Positions 26,258 to 34,561 of a stretch of 64,000 bases of DNA are shown in pieces. Source of the stretch: CBDIDH01 sp965277595 (GTDB lineage Bacteria > Planctomycetota > Planctomycetia > Isosphaerales > Isosphaeraceae). The stretch spans positions 1,116,001 to 1,180,000 of the forward strand of contig CBDIDH010000001.1 in assembly GCA_965277595.1 (NCBI GenBank), in the 5' to 3' direction. The translations under genes were made by a program, and so were the position numbers. The notes beneath the pieces are model-generated. The model worked only from the letters and a program-made list of their open reading frames with translations, was not told where the DNA came from and ran no database searches. Position 1 is the first letter of the stretch. Each line of letters opens with the position of its first letter.

Positions 26258-26791
26258 CTATTTGCCCCCCTTCTGAATCCACGCCTGGTACTGCATGTCG
26301 TATTGCGAATCACGCATGCGTCTGCGGAGCGATTCGGCGGCTTGCAGTTCGGTGACGTGGACGATGAACGTACTCAACGCCCCAGCCGCCACGAAGTTGC
26401 CCAGCGCCACGCTGATCGTGGACAGGAACACTCCCAGGGCGAACAGAAACATCGACTCGCAAAGCCGGGCGGTGTTGTGCCCGACCCATCCCGTGCCGAT
26501 GGAAAGCCCCTGAAAATTGCTGATCCATTGACGGTTGGCGAAGATGCGTCGGTAAACGACGAAGAACAGCCAGACCGGAATATAGGGCAGCAGTTCCGGG
26601 CATTCGGCGAACCCCGCATAGCCGTACATGAGCATCAACGCGAGCGGGCCGTAAATCGCATAGGCACGCGTGCCGGGGCGTTTCCTGAGCGGGGGTGTAA
26701 AACACGTCGCATGCATCATGGCGACGCCGAAGACGACGTTGATCACGTCCATCGGCTTGGGCATTTGCGGCTCTTTGACGGGCTCTGCCAT
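26258..26791 (-). CDS. multi-spanning membrane protein
   Basis: 177 aa with about four hydrophobic segments (YGPLALMLMYGYAGF; ELLPYIPVWLFFVVYRRIF; SMFLFALGVFLSTISVALG; GALSTFIVHV) and a basic C-terminal tail. It directly follows the coupling ATPase, as membrane partners of VirD4/TraD do in conjugation systems. ATG at 26,791 chosen from GGAG upstream. Confidence 0.65.
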   Translation of the reverse strand: MAEPVKEPQMPKPMDVINVVFGVAMMHATCFTPPLRKRPGTRAYAIYGPLALMLMYGYAGFAECPELLPYIPVWLFFVVYRRIFANRQWISNFQGLSIGTGWVGHNTARLCESMFLFALGVFLSTISVALGNFVAAGALSTFIVHVTELQAAESLRRRMRDSQYDMQYQAWIQKGGK

Positions 26792-26850
26792 AGGCGGATT
26801 CTCCACGGGGCGACTCAGGGCTGCTTGATTCGAGATGTCAGGAGATACGA

Positions 26851-28266
26851 CTACCGCTGCGGCTGCCGGAAACCGATCTTCATCCAATTCTCGCCGTTGC
26901 TAAACCTCTCCCCGGCGCGGATGATAATGGCGTCCACGACGTTGGAAGGAGGCCCACCGCAACGCAAATCCGTCATGAACATGCCCGGTTGCAAAATGGG
27001 CTGGTAGGTTTCCGACAGTGAACCGCTGGCTTGCCCCTGGCCGAAAATATCATCCCCGTAACTCTCCCTCGGTCGCGGGCTGAACGAGATGAAAGTCTCA
27101 CGACGATTGTCGAGCAGCGAGCTGCCGAATTTTGCCGTCGCCGGGTCGGACAGATGGTAGATATGCGTGCCGAAGTTGCTCAAAAGCTGGTCGGCCCTGT
27201 GGTGCCCGTTGCCGCCCATCGCGGCGTATTCCGAGTGGACCGTCTGCGTCAGGCAGAAGAGCGAACCGCCGTGGCTCCGGCACTGCGCCAGATAGCGGGC
27301 GTCGAGTTCGGTCGCGGACTCCTGGTATTCATCTAGCACCATGACGTTAAAGTAACCGTTCGGGTTCCATTTCCGACGCAAGATGTGCTTCTGGCAAAGA
27401 TATTTCCAGCCCCCGGCGATGAACCTGCCGGTAGGCCCGTAATTGCTAAACGGGAAGTTGATCAGGATGGAAACGCCCTGATCCAGTACCGCGGGGGTGA
27501 CATTGGTGTCCGTCGAACACATGCGCCAAACCAATCCGGTATTGAACACATGTGCTGTATTCATCACCCCCGCCAGCCCTGACGACCTGGGCTTGTCGTC
27601 CATCAGCACGAACTCCGATTGAAAGAAGTCTTGAGCTAGCGTGAAGTTGGCCTGATCCGTGTCGGACTTTTTTTTCTCCCAAGCCGCCTTCATGACGGTG
27701 TTGTGAAACTTGCCGCGCCAGTCCGGGTCTTTAAGCTGGTCCGCCCGGTAGGCCGCCGTGGAGAGGAATTTGAGCAGGCCTGGGGCGTCGGGCTTACCAC
27801 CCAGTGTCAGCGCGACCATGGCGTTGTACATGATCCGCTGCTCAAGCATCTTCCAGAACCGGTCGTTTTCCCTGCCGCCCGAACCGCCCTCCAGGCTCTC
27901 GCCCAGCGTGGAGAGGAATTCCACCAGGTCTCGGGTATCCGCACCCGCCTTGACCTCCGTTTCCAGAAAGTTGCACCGGGCCTTACCCCCCTCTTCGATG
28001 ATGACCAGCGGCTTGCGGTAGCGGCGGAACATCCGCAGGTATTCCTCCTTCTCCTCCGGCTTCTGCGCGACGATCAAGAGGGTTGACCTGGGATGCCGGA
28101 TCACGGCATCGATAATGGTGGCTCCGCTTCCGGAAGACTTGCCGCTCCCGGTAATTCCCTTGGATTCCACCGAGCGGAGCATGTGCCTGACGGTGAACGG
28201 GTCACGTTTCGTCCACGGAAAGAGGATGTCGTCGAGCGGGTCACTGGGGCGGCTGAAGAAACCCAT
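26851..28266 (-). CDS. VirD4/TraD-like coupling ATPase (DNA transfer)
   Basis: 471 aa. P-loop GITGSGKSSGSG near residue 40, Walker B FNVMVLDEYQES near 315, then a sensor-like CRSHGGSLFCLTQTV. The order and the AAA+/HerA-like core (FIAGGWKYLCQKHILRR before Walker B) fit conjugative coupling proteins that hand relaxase-bound DNA to the secretion channel. It lacks an obvious N-terminal membrane anchor, so docking may depend on the membrane proteins encoded just downstream. Alternative: an FtsK/HerA-type packaging ATPase. Confidence 0.75.
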   Translation of the reverse strand: MGFFSRPSDPLDDILFPWTKRDPFTVRHMLRSVESKGITGSGKSSGSGATIIDAVIRHPRSTLLIVAQKPEEKEEYLRMFRRYRKPLVIIEEGGKARCNFLETEVKAGADTRDLVEFLSTLGESLEGGSGGRENDRFWKMLEQRIMYNAMVALTLGGKPDAPGLLKFLSTAAYRADQLKDPDWRGKFHNTVMKAAWEKKKSDTDQANFTLAQDFFQSEFVLMDDKPRSSGLAGVMNTAHVFNTGLVWRMCSTDTNVTPAVLDQGVSILINFPFSNYGPTGRFIAGGWKYLCQKHILRRKWNPNGYFNVMVLDEYQESATELDARYLAQCRSHGGSLFCLTQTVHSEYAAMGGNGHHRADQLLSNFGTHIYHLSDPATAKFGSSLLDNRRETFISFSPRPRESYGDDIFGQGQASGSLSETYQPILQPGMFMTDLRCGGPPSNVVDAIIIRAGERFSNGENWMKIGFRQPQR

Positions 28267-28287
28267 TGATCGAATTCTCCTGATGAG

Positions 28288-28473
28288 TTAGTGTTTGGCT
28301 GTCAGCTCCGCCTCACGGCGTAGAGCATCAGGCCGGGGGTGGTCAGCACTGCACGACACGCCCTGCACATCGCCGCTCCCGGTCGCCTTCCGTTCCAATC
28401 GCTCGACCCGCAGGCGGAGTTCACGGAGGAAGCGGCTACCGCAACACCCACACGGCTCCTGATCCTTTTGCAT
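28288..28473 (-). CDS. small Cys-motif hypothetical protein
   Basis: 61 aa with CGCCGSRFLRELRLRVERLE, a short cysteine cluster followed by a helix. Sits between the ParB-like gene and the coupling ATPase on the same strand. Weak support beyond position and an AAGGATCGAGG upstream. Confidence 0.45.
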   Translation of the reverse strand: MQKDQEPCGCCGSRFLRELRLRVERLERKATGSGDVQGVSCSADHPRPDALRREAELTAKH

Positions 28474-28561
28474 CGGCCTCGATCCTTATCTGTAGGCGTT
28501 CCTTCGAACTCCCCACCGGAACCGCTCCGGCGGGTTACTCATCATTGGGTCGGGATATCCG

Positions 28562-29353
28562 TCAGCCCGCCGCCGCCACGTCACGCCACACCAACTGGGC
28601 TGACTTTGCTGTCAATTGCTTGGAGATTGCGGCGTTGACCAGCTTCAGCGCCTCCTTGAGCGCGTCAGCGTACTCTTCGAGGCTGACCTCCTCCCCCGGT
28701 GCGGCCTTCACCGTGACCCTCGCGCCGCCCACCAGCGGGCAGTCGAGCTTCGCCGTCTTCACCGCCGGTTCGGTCGCTTTCGGCTTCTTCGCCGCCTTCT
28801 CCAGTTCCGCCCGCGACGCTCCCCCGAGCTTCAGCGCCAGCGTGCACAACTGATCTGGGCTGCGGGCAATTGCGTACCAGTCCGTCAGGCCGATCTTGCC
28901 CTCTCTGGCGGCCTCTTGGACTTCCGGCACGCAATCAAACAGAGCCAGCAGCCGGGACAAGCTTGATTGATCCATGTCGAGCGTTTCGGCCAGCTCCTTG
29001 CCGGTCTGGGGCGTGGCTGCTTTAATGTCCCTGACGGCGACCGCCTTATCGTAGGGCGACAGATCGGCGCGGTGGACGGCGGAGACGAGCTGGAAGGATT
29101 TCAGCTCAGCCGGGGTCGGGTTCCCCTCGACCACGAGGCAGTCCAGCTCGGCGATCCCTTCCAGCACGGCGGCCTTGTGCCTGCGGTATCCGTCCAGAAT
29201 TACGTCGAGCGGGGTAATGAGCAGCGGCGTCTGCTGGCCTTTCTTGAGCGACTGGCCGAGCCTGCGGAGGTCGGCTTCGTCACCCAGGTCGCTGCGGACG
29301 TTGGAGCCGGGCTTGAGGGAGGCGGTGGGCTTGCGAACGATCTGGCGGGTCAT
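28562..29353 (-). CDS. ParB-like DNA-binding protein
   Basis: 263 aa. N-terminal ParB/Srx-type domain (VRSDLGDEADLRRLGQSLKK, TPLDVILDGYRRHKAAV), followed by the HTH segment TGKELAETLDMDQSSLSRLL; the C-terminal quarter is charged and helical. No ParA is next to it, so it may act as a transfer or transcription regulator instead of a partition protein. First gene of the leftward block. Confidence 0.82.
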   Translation of the reverse strand: MTRQIVRKPTASLKPGSNVRSDLGDEADLRRLGQSLKKGQQTPLLITPLDVILDGYRRHKAAVLEGIAELDCLVVEGNPTPAELKSFQLVSAVHRADLSPYDKAVAVRDIKAATPQTGKELAETLDMDQSSLSRLLALFDCVPEVQEAAREGKIGLTDWYAIARSPDQLCTLALKLGGASRAELEKAAKKPKATEPAVKTAKLDCPLVGGARVTVKAAPGEEVSLEEYADALKEALKLVNAAISKQLTAKSAQLVWRDVAAAG

Positions 29354-29770
29354 CGTCTGTCTCTCCTAATCGTTGTCCTACATTTGTCAGTATTCGCGGT
29401 TGATAGTCACACAACGCCTGTTCGGAGAACACTTCGTCGCGGCGAATCTCGCGGAGAATTCGGCGTTTCTTGAACTAGGAGCTAGGATCGGTGGCAGCCG
29501 GGGCGGCGGGCATGGTATTATCTCCGCCAGAAAACGAATGCGCAGCAGACCCTTGTGGCGCACGGGTCGAAGAGGCGGAAAAGTGCTAGCAGTTCGCGCG
29601 GGCATCGGTAAGGGAGGGATCAGGGAACGACGTCAATTCTTCCCTGAATCGCATAGATCTAGTCGAGCGGGTAGGATGGGATCTGCTTCACTTTGGCCTC
29701 CAGAGTCTTGTGTCGCACAACCAGATAATACGCTAAGAATCGATGTAAACAATGGAAGCTATTGAACTTA
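29354..29770. other. divergent intergenic region without a supported gene
   Basis: Space between the leftward ParB-like gene and the rightward membrane HTH gene. Open frames here lack coding character and ribosome sites. It likely holds the two divergent promoters; no clear -35/-10 pair stands out. The phased repeats of the next entry lie at its right end. Confidence 0.5.
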
Positions 29771-29829
29771 GCGCATGGCAAGCGCACCAAAGCGCAGGCG
29801 ATCCGCACCTAAGGCGCAGGTAAGGCGCA
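29771..29829 (+). promoter_or_regulatory. six helically phased GCGCA repeats
   Basis: GCGCA begins at 29,771, 29,782, 29,792, 29,814 and 29,825 and a CCGCA at 29,803: spacings 11, 10, 11, 11, 11 bp, one DNA turn each. The array ends 3 bp before the ATG of the HTH gene. Looks like an operator, centromere or iteron array. Confidence 0.65.
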
Positions 29830-29832
29830 CCG

Positions 29833-30441
29833 ATGTCCAGAAAGCCAAGGACAGTATGGATATACCTAAGCGACGCCCAGAAGCAGCGTATCGTGGACTT
29901 ACGCCTCGACCGTGGCTGGAATCAGGAGCAATGCGCCGAGGTGGCAGGGTTCGGTAAGCGGAGCATGCAAGCTATCGAAGGGGACGAGCCGAAGGTGAAT
30001 CGCCAACATCTTCGGCTGCTGTCCAAGGCATTCAAGATGGAATTGGAGGAGATGCTGAACACGCGTGAGGAAACCGTGAAGATGGACGAGATCCCGGCTC
30101 AGGTACTCGCGTGGCTACAGTCCAAGCTGAATAGCAAGGAAAAGGTCGTTTCGGTCACATTAAGAGTTGTGACATATTCGCTATTGTTGGTTTCCTGCAC
30201 AATATCTCTTAGCAATAAGACCTTTAAAATATTGGTATACAACACCGGAAAAGTGAATTGGTTTTATCCATTCTATCTGCACGCGTTCGGCATGGGATTA
30301 GCGGTGTTGGCCTATGGGGTAGACTGGCGGCGCTATCGTAAGTTCAATGTTACGAAGGGTGCAGTTATTGCTATATTAGTCTGCGAATTCATAAAGATTA
30401 TACCTATACTTCAGACGATGAGTACTATACGAACGAAGTGA
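29833..30441 (+). CDS. membrane-anchored HTH regulator
   Basis: 202 aa. Residues about 12-70 form an XRE-type helix-turn-helix (LRLDRGWNQEQCAEVAGFGK, then SMQAIEG and HLRLLSKAF). After a linker come three hydrophobic segments (VVTYSLLLVSCTISLS; FYLHAFGMGLAVLAYGV; AVIAILVCEFIKIIPIL), so DNA binding and membrane are joined in one chain. The phased GCGCA array directly upstream is its most likely target. AT-rich compared with the core genome. Confidence 0.75.
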   Translation: MSRKPRTVWIYLSDAQKQRIVDLRLDRGWNQEQCAEVAGFGKRSMQAIEGDEPKVNRQHLRLLSKAFKMELEEMLNTREETVKMDEIPAQVLAWLQSKLNSKEKVVSVTLRVVTYSLLLVSCTISLSNKTFKILVYNTGKVNWFYPFYLHAFGMGLAVLAYGVDWRRYRKFNVTKGAVIAILVCEFIKIIPILQTMSTIRTK

Positions 30442-30469
30442 GTCAAAGCCCCCCGCTTCATAAGCCTAG

Positions 30470-31072
30470 CTATTTGTACCGGAACTTGGAAAAGTCGATC
30501 ACATGCCCGCAGGCTTCGATTGCCCCTTTCTGTGAGAGCACGTCAGCCCGCTCGTTGCCTTCAATCCCGTCATGACCTCGAATCCATTGGAACTTGACCT
30601 TGTGGCGTTTCCTCGCGGCATCGAGCCGTTCCCATAGTTCGCGGTTCTTGACAGGCTTCTTTTGCGAGTTGATCCAGCCGCACCGCTTCCACTTGTCGAT
30701 CCATTCCGTGATGCCATTAACGACATACTGACTGTCGGAATAGAGCGTCACCTTGCTCGGCTGCTCAAGATATTCCAGCGCGACAATCGGCCCCATTAAT
30801 TCCATGCGATTATTGCTCGATACCATTTCACCGCCGGTTAGGAGCCGGGCAAGAATAACCTGTCGGACAAACTTCGCTGAATCGCTTTGAACAAGAGCAG
30901 CGACTTCCGAAATCTGTCAAGTTATTCTTGCCCAACTCCTTAGTTCGATCTCATTGCCGTCATCACGTTGAATTACAACACCAAAGCCGCCTTGGCCTGG
31001 ATTCGGCCAGCACCCGCCGTCCGTATAGATGACAACCTGCTGGGTAGGTTTAACGCTTTTCTTCTTAGCCAT
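30470..31072 (-). pseudogene. rnhA: RNase HI gene interrupted by a 99-bp palindromic insertion
   Basis: The N-terminal piece (VVIYTDGGCWPNPGQGGFG, first active-site Asp) and the C-terminal piece (SSNNRMELMGPIVALEYL with Glu, VTLYSDSQYV with Asp, GHDGIEGNERAD with the last His/Asp) are in the same frame but separated by an insertion carrying one TGA. Removing the insertion and one copy of the TTA duplication joins GNEIEL to TGGEMVSS, a normal RNase HI sequence of about 167 aa. All catalytic residues survive, so re-initiation at ATG 30,826 or stop readthrough could still give some product. RNase HI removes RNA from RNA-DNA hybrids; plasmids sometimes carry it. Confidence 0.85.
30841..30939. mobile_element. 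99-bp MITE-like palindromic element inside rnhA
   Basis: Ends are inverted: GGAGCCGGGCAAGAATAACC (from 30,841) and GTTATTCTTGCCCAACTCC (to 30,939), with about 26 bp of imperfect terminal repeat. Flanked on both sides by TTA (30,838-30,840 and 30,940-30,942), a 3-bp target duplication. Insert plus duplication is 102 bp, a multiple of three. Too short to encode a transposase. Confidence 0.8.
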
Positions 31073-31419
31073 AACGCCTCTCCATGGTTTAAGGTTTACT
31101 CTTACTTTAAGTATCAGGTTACTGGTGAATCCTGAGCGAAAGGTCAAAAACTCCCTAGCATCCGCCATAAGGCTTACGCTGGAAGTTTCCGACCGGAACA
31201 TCAGGCCACTGGAGCCATCCGTCGCTTAGGTCACATGAGAAGAGGGCAAAATCCCCCTCATGCTACGAGCTTCACGCATTGCCGCGTCTCAGTCAGGGTT
31301 GCTCTCGATAAACTCCCCCTGTCGGTGCTTTCTGACCATTGATGCACCATACAAAGACACGCCAATCGGTTCTCGCCGCATAACGTGCCTAGGGATAACT
31401 GGGATATTTAAGGAGGGGA

Positions 31420-31457
31420 TTGACAAGGACGGGTGAATGGTATAACAATGTCCTTGT
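31420..31457 (+). promoter_or_regulatory. promoter overlapped by an 8-bp inverted repeat
   Basis: TTGACA (31,420) and TATAAC (31,441) with a short 15-bp spacer. ACAAGGAC (31,423-31,430) and GTCCTTGT (31,450-31,457) are exact inverted copies surrounding the -10, as expected for a repressor site. Confidence 0.55.
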
Positions 31458-31468
31458 AACTCGTTCCC

Positions 31469-31530
31469 GCAAAAGAATCTCAGTTACCGCGCCTCGGTGG
31501 TCATAAGCCACGCGGGGCATCTTCTTTTGT
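31469..31530 (+). ncRNA. possible small structured RNA
   Basis: Starts about 20 nt after the promoter at 31,420. CAAAAGAA pairs with TTCTTTTG as an outer stem; inside, GCCTCGGTGG pairs with CCACGCGGGGC around a TCATAAG loop with one bulge. No ORF is present between 31,073 and 31,608, so a small RNA or attenuator is the simplest reading. Confidence 0.4.
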
Positions 31531-31562
31531 GCCACAGGTTTTTCATAAGCGCAAGCCTTATA

Positions 31563-31591
31563 TTGACAAACATAACCCGTTGCGCTATGCA
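31563..31591 (+). promoter_or_regulatory. promoter for the 31.6-32.8 kb gene cluster
   Basis: TTGACA, exact 17-bp spacer, TATGCA. Predicted start of transcription lies only about 11 nt before ATG 31,609, so the first gene would be nearly leaderless. GCGCAA and TTGCGC flank the -35 as an inverted pair. Confidence 0.6.
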
Positions 31592-31608
31592 GAGTTGAAC
31601 ATTAGCGG

Positions 31609-32085
31609 ATGCTTATGACCGTATTGGACACACGCCGGGATCGCGCCCGGAAGCAGGAGCCAATCACCACCCTCGGTGACAGCCCCGAATTCCAGAAAAT
31701 TCTCGAATCCCGCCGCCTGAAGTCCCACACCGACAGCCCAACCGAGCAGCCTGAAACACACGCCGCCGCCATCGACGCCGAACGCCCGCGATTCCCCCCC
31801 ATCCCCGACGGCCTGGTGATCGAGCAGGAGTTCAAGAACGGCATCCGCGTGCTGCGGAACGAGGACGCCACAGCGGTTGCGGTGCAGTTCGCCGACAACC
31901 GCATCCCCAGCCGCGCCGAGAAGGACACCCTCGAAGCCCTCGGCCAGCCCGAGCACCTGAAGTTCACCTACCAGCCTGGTGACAAGATTTGGGTGCGGGA
32001 AGACTACCAGCACATCGTGGAGAACGTCCGCGACGCGGTAGGCCTGGCGGGGAAGATGGATGAGGGGCGGGGAAGAGGGCGATGA
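31609..32085 (+). CDS. hypothetical protein
   Basis: 158 aa. Charged, Pro-rich N-terminal half, then a compact part (IEQEFKNGIRVLRNEDATAV; KFTYQPGDKIWVREDYQHIV). No motif recognised. First of three genes that overlap by ATGA. No Shine-Dalgarno; a second ATG lies at 31,615. Confidence 0.6.
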   Translation: MLMTVLDTRRDRARKQEPITTLGDSPEFQKILESRRLKSHTDSPTEQPETHAAAIDAERPRFPPIPDGLVIEQEFKNGIRVLRNEDATAVAVQFADNRIPSRAEKDTLEALGQPEHLKFTYQPGDKIWVREDYQHIVENVRDAVGLAGKMDEGRGRGR

Positions 32086-32291
32086 GCGTCATCGATTTTA
32101 AGACGCGGATCGAGGAACCGAGCTACGTCGCCGAGCTGGAGCATGAAAACGAATACTTGCGAAGCCAGTTGCGGGCGGCGCGAACGCCGCGCAGGAGACA
32201 CCCGATGAGCGTTATTTTGGGCATCTGGTTCGTTGCGGGATTCTGCCTGCTGGACGCGGCTCTCCGGCTCTATAGCATGTTGCCGTTATGA
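32082..32291 (+). CDS. small coiled-coil membrane protein
   Basis: 69 aa: short coiled coil (YVAELEHENEYLRSQLRAAR), basic stretch, and one C-terminal transmembrane helix (SVILGIWFVAGFCLLDAAL). Overlaps both neighbours by ATGA. Confidence 0.6.
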   Translation: MSVIDFKTRIEEPSYVAELEHENEYLRSQLRAARTPRRRHPMSVILGIWFVAGFCLLDAALRLYSMLPL

Positions 32292-32485
32292 TCCAGCCCG
32301 GCATGTGGCCCGTTCGGTCGCAGAATTATCAGGAAATGGAAGACGACCTGAAAACCACGAAAGCCAAACTGGCGCTGACCGCTGCGGAACTCGAAATCCT
32401 GATCGAACGATTCGAGCGGCGTACCGGTTCGACTGCCGTTTCCGCCAGAGAAACGCTGGCCAGGATTAGCATGGCGGGCGAGTAG
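32288..32485 (+). CDS. small helical hypothetical protein
   Basis: 65 aa, predicted mostly helix/coiled coil (DDLKTTKAKLALTAAELEIL). ATGA overlap with the gene before. Function unknown. Confidence 0.55.
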   Translation: MIQPGMWPVRSQNYQEMEDDLKTTKAKLALTAAELEILIERFERRTGSTAVSARETLARISMAGE

Positions 32486-32501
32486 AACTCGTAGGGGATG
32501 T

Positions 32502-32750
32502 ATGGCTAGCTGGCAGGATAAGACGAGCAAGATACAGGTCGGTGATCGGGTCGCGTATAAGGCTTCATTCCTGCGCAGCACTGGGCAATATACCGGCGAC
32601 ATCCCCCACGCCAGAGGCATAGTAACGGACATCAAGCCGTTCGGTGATAATGCGCTGGCCACGATCGATTGGAAGAACGACGAAATCCCGCCGAAAGTAT
32701 TGCTCAGCAATCTGTCTAAAGTTACGGAACGTGGTATAGCCGCCGAGTGA
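32502..32750 (+). CDS. small phage/plasmid-type conserved protein
   Basis: 82 aa. IQVGDRVAYKASFLRSTGQY and DIPHARGIVTDIKPFG form an SH3-like small beta barrel pattern that I recall from phage and plasmid hypothetical proteins. Role unknown. Confidence 0.6.
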   Translation: MASWQDKTSKIQVGDRVAYKASFLRSTGQYTGDIPHARGIVTDIKPFGDNALATIDWKNDEIPPKVLLSNLSKVTERGIAAE

Positions 32751-32766
32751 TCCCAAATGGACTGCG

Positions 32767-33351
32767 CTACGCCACCAGCCTGCCGGTATTAGATAATTGG
32801 CCATCCCGAACCTTCTTCCAATTCTGATTAGTCACAAGTTTCCATAACCACGCCGTCGATATGCCGAATGTTTCTGCTAATGTTTTGTTCGGCATCGTCT
32901 TATATAGACGGCGAATTTCCTCAACTTTTGCATCGGTTAGTTTCGCATGGGGATGTGATTCTTTGCAAGGCATTACACTCACATAGATATTGTGAGACGG
33001 CGTGACATACTTGAGATTGACAAGAACATTAGTCGTCCTGCCGCCATCAAAATGATGCACGCATAGTCCATCGGGTCTCTCACCAAGAAACGCCCGAGCA
33101 ACCAAACTATGCACTGTGACATTCTCTACGCGATCAAGATGATACAGCGTTATCTGATAATAGCCGCAGTTGCTTTTTACTTGAGACCGAACGATTTGCC
33201 TTACGGTTCGACCATTGCGGTCTTTCCGTCCAAGAGTGCGAACCTGACCAAGATTTGAAACCTCATACAAGCCTTCCCACCCAACTACGGGTTTCCACTG
33301 TTCGTGCATGAGCAGCAGAAATGGGCTTGCGCCCGTCAACAAACCGGTCAT
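32767..33351 (-). CDS. HNH endonuclease with NUMOD4 domain
   Basis: About 194 aa. NUMOD4 part (EQWKPVVGWEGLYEVSNLG), HNH core VHHFDGGRTTN and NLKYVTPSHN, then a C-terminal helix-turn-helix (NKTLAETFGISTAWLWKL), the usual layout of free-standing homing nucleases in phages. ATG at 33,351 has GGAG nine bases upstream; the later ATG at 33,309 has none. It is opposite in strand to its neighbours, as independent homing genes often are. Confidence 0.85.
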   Translation of the reverse strand: MTGLLTGASPFLLLMHEQWKPVVGWEGLYEVSNLGQVRTLGRKDRNGRTVRQIVRSQVKSNCGYYQITLYHLDRVENVTVHSLVARAFLGERPDGLCVHHFDGGRTTNVLVNLKYVTPSHNIYVSVMPCKESHPHAKLTDAKVEEIRRLYKTMPNKTLAETFGISTAWLWKLVTNQNWKKVRDGQLSNTGRLVA

Positions 33352-33455
33352 AATAAAACTCCAAATTGAACACTTGGGGAGCCTATCAGAAAGCGTCGAA
33401 AGGCGCAAGTACGATAGGCTTTTTAATTGCCTAACCTTCCCGTAATTCACGCTCC

Positions 33456-33510
33456 GTCAAGGGCGCTGCGCGTCAGCTTCCGCACTTCGTTTGTGCAGCC
33501 GCCGCTTGAC
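33456..33510 (+). other. structured leader ahead of ardC
   Basis: GTCAAGGGCG pairs with CGCCGCTTGAC (one bulge) around an inner hairpin GCAC-TTCGTTT-GTGC. The structure lies 108 bp before the ardC ATG in a stretch with no ORF. Possibly an attenuator or small RNA. Confidence 0.4.
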
Positions 33511-33617
33511 CCTCAAGCTCTTCGGGTGACTTCCGCTTTATTCAATGCCTGCCTGTATCGACAGCGATGGCGGCGAGTGCCGCACGCTGACCGATTCCCG
33601 ATTCTGGGAGGCAGACC

Positions 33618-34493
33618 ATGCAAAGCGCGTCCCTGTATGAAACCGTGACCGCGTCTATTGTCGCCACGCTGGAACAGGGGAATCTCCCGCCTTGGCGTCG
33701 CCCTTGGGCGGCCGGCGAGGCGACCATTCCCCTCCGGCACAACGGGGAACCGTACAAAGGCGCAAACGTAATCCTGCTTTGGATTGCCGCCACCGCACGA
33801 GGCTATAGCAGCCCGTATTACATGACCTTCCGGCAGGCCAAGCTCGACGGCGGTAGCGTGCGGAAGGGCGAGAAGGGCATCCCCATCATCTATTGCGAGC
33901 CGATCACCAAGCGGGAGACGACAGAGGATGGTAGCGAAGCCGATTCCCGGTTTTGGCTGACGAAAACCTATATCGTCTTTTCCGCCGAACAGTGCGACGG
34001 CCTGCCCGACAAATACACCGCCAAGCCCGTTCAGACGCTCGACACCGCCCAGCGCATCGACCAGGCCGACGCCTTTGTTGCCAACACCGCCGCCACGATC
34101 CGGCACGGCAGCGGAGGGGCTTTCTACCGCCCCAGCGAGGATTTCATCAACCTGCCGCCCTTTGAAACGTTCGAGTCGCCGGAAACCTATTACGGCACCG
34201 CCCTGCACGAATTGGCCCACTGGACGGGAGCGCCGCAACGCCTCACCCGCGACCTGAAGCCGCAGACCAACCGCGAAGCCTACGCCAGGGAGGAAATCCT
34301 TGCCGAACTGGCGTCCTGTTTCCTCGCTGCACAGCTCGGCATCGAGCCCGTCACCCGCGAGGATCACGCCTCTTACCTCGCCTTTTGGGTTCAGGCCATG
34401 AAGGCGGATCACCGTTACATCTTCACGGCAGCCGCCGCCGCACAGAAGGCCGCCGACTACCTCACCGGCTTGCAGCCGAAGCCGGAAGGCTAA
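33618..34493 (+). CDS. ardC: ArdC-like antirestriction protein
   Basis: 291 aa. N-terminal ssDNA-binding region of the ArdC type (LPPWRRPWAAGEATIPLRHN, PYKGANVILLW, TFRQAKLDGGSVRKGEKG) and a C-terminal zinc metallopeptidase with HELAHWTGAPQR (HExxH) and REEILAELASCFLAAQLG. Conjugative plasmids use it to shield incoming single-stranded DNA from restriction. GGGAGG precedes ATG. Fits an element that transfers as ssDNA. Confidence 0.92.
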   Translation: MQSASLYETVTASIVATLEQGNLPPWRRPWAAGEATIPLRHNGEPYKGANVILLWIAATARGYSSPYYMTFRQAKLDGGSVRKGEKGIPIIYCEPITKRETTEDGSEADSRFWLTKTYIVFSAEQCDGLPDKYTAKPVQTLDTAQRIDQADAFVANTAATIRHGSGGAFYRPSEDFINLPPFETFESPETYYGTALHELAHWTGAPQRLTRDLKPQTNREAYAREEILAELASCFLAAQLGIEPVTREDHASYLAFWVQAMKADHRYIFTAAAAAQKAADYLTGLQPKPEG

Positions 34494-34561
34494 CCGCTAC
34501 CGGGTACGGAAGCCCATTCCCCGCTCCTCCCGTTGGTTGTTGCTTCAGAATCGAGGTTGCC

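Noticed and set aside
28484..28545. 19-codon frame between ParB-like gene and the next
   Set aside because: Too short to distinguish from chance, although it lies in the gap and ends before the next ribosome site.
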